64,000 nt of DNA from Neolewinella persica DSM 23188. Lineage in GTDB: Bacteria; Bacteroidota; Bacteroidia; Chitinophagales; Saprospiraceae. The notes under the pieces were generated by a model. That model was not told the DNA's origin. It did not search any database and saw nothing but the letters and a program-made list of their open reading frames with translations. Below, one piece after another: positions 61,252 to 64,000 of this stretch (its first letter is position 1; the number at the start of each line of letters is the position of its first letter). The stretch spans positions 47,070 through 111,069 of the forward strand of contig NZ_KB890432.1 in NCBI RefSeq assembly GCF_000373105.1. The letters run 5' to 3'. The translations under genes were made by a program, and so were the position numbers.

Positions 61252-62547
61252 TCAACGAAATTCTTCGCCCAATAAATCCAGATGCTTGGTGGAATCCAAT
61301 AAGGAGAGCCCACGTAATTCGATCAAATTTTGAGACTGCAAAGAAACCCCACCGATCCGCCCAATACCGGGAGCTTGCGTGCTGATGGTCAATACATTGT
61401 CGTTAACCTTTAAGCGTAGCTCCTTACCGGATTTAATGACCGTGATCCTAACCCATACTCCTGGCAAGAAGCCCAGGCTCGATAAATCGTGGTCCTTCCC
61501 CGAAATAGATTCGCCACCAAAGAAGCATTGAAATTCTCCGGCACAACCGGGATGCCCCAAGCCAAAAAAGTAAACGTCCTCTGCTCCGGTAACGAAGATC
61601 AACACCGGATTACAGTGGTTATCACCAGTTCCTTGAGTTAGGCGCAGCTCCATCGCTAGTGTAAAAGTATCCTCGCTGATGTCCGGCGTTGGCAGTAAAT
61701 TGGAGAGTTGATAGCCCAAGTGGTTATCTGCTTTATTACGCTCCTTTATTTCGGGATCATAGCTCAGAACTCCTTGCTGCCACGTCAGTGGTATTGTCGG
61801 CCGGTATAGCACCTCTTCTCTTTCTTCTCTTATCTCTACGACTTCTACGCCATTACTGGGGAGATAGACGTGTTGGCTGTCCAGTACTACACCGTCGGCA
61901 ATTAACTTAGCAAGATAATATCCAGGGCTATGGTATGTGGAGGTCACCAGGCTCTGCCCAGTATCCAGGACTTCTCTTCGTCTTGCATCCCAGCTTTGTT
62001 GCAATTCCAGGCTGTCGACCGGCTGTCCATCCAAGTCGTAACGAAAGATTACCGTATTGGGAATACCAGTGGTCACCTTTTCAACTGAGAAAGAAACACG
62101 ACTTATATCGATCAGCAAACTACGGTCGGAGCTTTTTGCTGGATAGAGGAAGCTAACCAGGACAAAAACCATTAATAGAAGCGCTGTAAGAATTGAGCCT
62201 AAAACAAACCAGTGGGTCCGTCTACTCGACTTAGTTCCTCTTGCAGTAATTGGTAACGCTTTTGCTGTAATCGCTCGCCACGATTCCTTTCCCACAAACG
62301 TGGAAAGGATATCCAGTGTCGTTCTGCTTGCCCGAACGTTAGCAGAGGTTCTCCCCCACAGTCTTTTAAGCGTGCTTACACTTAATCGTTTGCCCGTCTC
62401 GTCGGAAACCATGTCACTCAAGCGTTCAAAATCGGCTCCCCCCCACTCTGCCCCTTGTCCCCAGCCCAATTTATCTTCTATCGCACTACGCAATTCGTTT
62501 AATGCCTCCTGATCCCGAACCCCGCTATTTATATGATTATCAGACAT
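61252..62547 (-). CDS. Membrane protein with HTH-like N-terminus and LamG-like C-terminal domain
   Basis: A 431-residue protein. The N-terminal 95 residues, with DFERLSDMVSDETGKRLSVS, TLKRLWGR and DILSTFVGKESW, look like an XRE-type HTH/small regulatory domain. A membrane helix (about 112-132) follows, then a periplasmic beta-rich part with LLTSTYHSPGYYLAKLIADG and a concanavalin/LamG-like segment with GFLPGVWVRITVIKSGKELRLKVNDN. This cytoplasmic-DNA-binding-like plus periplasmic-binding layout suggests a one-component membrane regulator, but nothing proves it. It is divergent from the secreted LamG-like gene at 62641. Confidence 0.7.
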   Translation of the reverse strand: MSDNHINSGVRDQEALNELRSAIEDKLGWGQGAEWGGADFERLSDMVSDETGKRLSVSTLKRLWGRTSANVRASRTTLDILSTFVGKESWRAITAKALPITARGTKSSRRTHWFVLGSILTALLLMVFVLVSFLYPAKSSDRSLLIDISRVSFSVEKVTTGIPNTVIFRYDLDGQPVDSLELQQSWDARRREVLDTGQSLVTSTYHSPGYYLAKLIADGVVLDSQHVYLPSNGVEVVEIREEREEVLYRPTIPLTWQQGVLSYDPEIKERNKADNHLGYQLSNLLPTPDISEDTFTLAMELRLTQGTGDNHCNPVLIFVTGAEDVYFFGLGHPGCAGEFQCFFGGESISGKDHDLSSLGFLPGVWVRITVIKSGKELRLKVNDNVLTISTQAPGIGRIGGVSLQSQNLIELRGLSLLDSTKHLDLLGEEFR

Positions 62548-62640
62548 TTAGCTAAATGAACAAAAATGAATTAATCTGACCGGCGTAAGATTTTGGGTAG
62601 CGCCGATAGCCATGGAACTTTGACAAAAATACCATTTCAT

Positions 62641-63771
62641 ATGCGAATACTTATCTTACTGGTTATCAGCTTTTTCATTTCAATTACCCTGACGGCGCAA
62701 AAGGATACCTTCCCTTTCCAGCCTGCCAATTGGAGTGTTGTTGATTCCTCCACTACCTTCCTTACCCATCAGGGAGTGCCAGCCATGAAAATTACCGGCC
62801 CTGACGAGGCCGTAGCTAAAAACCTTAATTTCAGTACCGGCATCATTGAGTTGGATTACCAAGCTACAGATCTCGGATTCTGCGGCATTAACTTCCGTCG
62901 CACAGCAAAAGATAATGAGCCCCAGGTAACGGATTACAGCGAATTCGTGTACCTGCGAAACTTTGATCCCGAGGGAAAAGTCCAGGAAGGCGGTATTCAG
63001 TACGCTCCCCATCTCAGGGCCACCAACCTTTGGGATGTTCTCTTCCCCTATCAAGCCGGAGCTGCGATCAAACAAGAAGGATGGAATCACCTTAAGCTGG
63101 TGGTTTCTAAACAGCAAATGAAAGTATACCTTAACGAAGACGAGGTACTCTGGATTCCGGAACTACTTGGAAGAGACGCTGCCGGAGGTCTGTCCCTGGG
63201 CGGTAATGGTATATACGCTAACTTAACTATTTACCCGGGTAAAACAGAGGGGCTTCCCAGTAAGAAAGGTGCCGACGTTACTGAAAACGACCTTCGGTAC
63301 CTACGCAACTGGCAGCGAAGCCCGGCAGTCCTTTTGCCTAAAGGGCAAACGGTCACCTCCGAGGATATCCCCGACTCAACAGCCAGCTGGACAGCAACAG
63401 CAACCGAACGATTCGGCATGGTTAACCTTATCCGCCACGACTCAAGTCCTTTCATTGAGGGAAACCGTAAGGTCATTTGGCTGAAGGCGACCGTTTATTC
63501 CGACATCGATCAGCTCAAGCAGATTGACCTGGGTTTTAGTGACGATGTATGGGTATTCGTTAATGGATATCCGGCATACACAGGGCAAAATACTTACGGC
63601 TATCCGATTCAAAAACAGCCCAGTGGTCGCCTTAGTCTCGAGAATAGCCGAATCCAACTACCGTTCCAAAAGGGAAAAACAGAGCTTATGATCGCGGTCG
63701 CCAGCGATTTCTTTGGCTGGGGAATAATAGGACGCTTTACCGATGTATATGGAATTCGTTTCACGCCTTAG
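62641..63771 (+). CDS. Secreted protein with LamG/DUF1080-like domain
   Basis: A 376-residue protein with a signal peptide (MRILILLVISFFISITLTAQ). The N-terminal 200 residues form a concanavalin-like jelly roll: ITGPDEAVAKNLNFSTGIIELDY, DNEPQVTDYSEFVYLRN, HLKLVVSKQQMKVYLNEDEVLW. The C-terminal part (from about residue 250) has YSDIDQLKQIDLGFSDDVWVFVNGYPAYTG, resembling a second galactose-binding-like sandwich. It may bind sugars. No catalytic residues are recognised. I start at 62641, where the signal peptide begins. It diverges from the HTH/LamG membrane protein and may share its function, since both carry LamG-like folds. Confidence 0.75.
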   Translation: MRILILLVISFFISITLTAQKDTFPFQPANWSVVDSSTTFLTHQGVPAMKITGPDEAVAKNLNFSTGIIELDYQATDLGFCGINFRRTAKDNEPQVTDYSEFVYLRNFDPEGKVQEGGIQYAPHLRATNLWDVLFPYQAGAAIKQEGWNHLKLVVSKQQMKVYLNEDEVLWIPELLGRDAAGGLSLGGNGIYANLTIYPGKTEGLPSKKGADVTENDLRYLRNWQRSPAVLLPKGQTVTSEDIPDSTASWTATATERFGMVNLIRHDSSPFIEGNRKVIWLKATVYSDIDQLKQIDLGFSDDVWVFVNGYPAYTGQNTYGYPIQKQPSGRLSLENSRIQLPFQKGKTELMIAVASDFFGWGIIGRFTDVYGIRFTP

Positions 63772-63815
63772 CCTTTCTTTAGAAAGCAGTAGGTCCTGGC
63801 TAGAAACAAACATGA

Positions 63816-63904
63816 GTCATCCCGAATTTTGGCGATGACAAAAAATTAGGCCTTTTGTGTATTTTCGAGGAGTTCTCACACTTCAAGAAAAACTCAAAAG
63901 GCCT
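63816..63904. repeat. Two hairpins at the edge of a possible insertion element
   Basis: GTCATC (63816-63821) faces GATGAC (63834-63839), and AGGCCTTTTG (63848-63857) faces CAAAAGGCCT (63895-63904), a perfect 10-bp pair that ends directly before the ATG at 63905. Subterminal hairpins in this position are typical of insertion-sequence ends, but the rest is outside the window. Confidence 0.5.
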
Positions 63905-64000
63905 ATGTTTTTAAAGTTACTGCAAGATAAAGCAACTACTCCAATAAAGCGAAAAGCAGGTCCATTTCTCCTTCGTCAAGTAGATCGTTACACCCGTCAG
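63905..64000 (+). CDS. Partial ORF at the window edge, possible transposase N-terminus
   Basis: Only the first 32 codons are visible, beginning MFLKLLQDKATTPIKRKAG and ending in the basic VDRYTRQ. The start follows a perfect 10-bp hairpin. The basic composition and the hairpin context suggest a transposase of an insertion sequence, but no family can be named from this length. Confidence 0.35.
   Translation, partial: MFLKLLQDKATTPIKRKAGPFLLRQVDRYTRQ

Overview
The window looks like chromosomal DNA of a Bacteroidota bacterium, most likely a Saprospiria/Lewinella-type marine or aquatic heterotroph. This is inferred from a TonB-dependent receptor with a carboxypeptidase-like N-terminal domain, a secreted hydrolase with a type IX secretion C-terminal tail, LytS/LytTR regulator pairs, a PcrB-type prenylglyceryl phosphate synthase, a Blh plus proton-pumping rhodopsin pair, DUF6624 and CHAT-TPR proteins, and Bacteroidota-style promoters (TTTG / TAnnTTTG) in place of Shine-Dalgarno sites. 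Base composition is about half GC. No rRNA, tRNA or cas genes were seen.

Layout. 1-3 kb: end of an amidohydrolase, a WD40 protein, a tiny membrane protein and a phosphopantetheinyl transferase. 3-9 kb: a very large SNF2 helicase, an IF-1-like protein and an AAA_14/DUF4143 ATPase. 9-16 kb: gamma carbonic anhydrase, aldo/keto reductase, envelope proteins, a GH78 rhamnosidase and a LytS/LytTR pair. 16-23 kb: an ABC-permease/M1-peptidase fusion and alaS. 23-31 kb: a beta-barrel protein, nspC, a second LytS/LytTR pair, a four-helix-bundle (S23/IVP family) gene inside heptamer repeats, and a TonB receptor. 31-37 kb: membrane and secreted proteins including a T9SS hydrolase. 37-41.5 kb: a CHAT-TPR protein facing a membrane TPR protein and an ECF sigma factor. 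42-50 kb: OmpA, a glycosyltransferase, DUF6624, a lipoprotein and parE. 50-54 kb: malic enzyme, an S41 peptidase and recO. 54-56 kb: blh (frameshifted) and rhodopsin, with a strong terminator. 56-64 kb: lnt, an Omp85 protein, a PcrB-type synthase, an HTH-like membrane protein, a secreted LamG-like protein and the start of a possible insertion element at the right edge.

Most genes are housekeeping or envelope functions in short or single-gene units. The most unusual content lies between genes. The spacers are packed with several families of palindromic repeats: (a) inverted arms built from 7-8 base tandem units (GGTTGCA, ATGGTCA, CCAATAGT, GTAGTCTT types) that touch start or stop codons, one pair enclosing the S23/IVP-family gene; (b) a GC-rich 18-mer (GGCGGGGCCGCAGGTGCA) found mostly as facing pairs; (c) a 24-bp repeat occurring as pairs exactly 63 bp apart at two loci 26 kb apart, and a related short palindrome; (d) a 142-bp MITE-like element; (e) a dispersed ACTAAG-type repeat. 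These are the best candidates for something not previously described, especially the repeat-enclosed four-helix-bundle gene at 27.4-28.0 kb.
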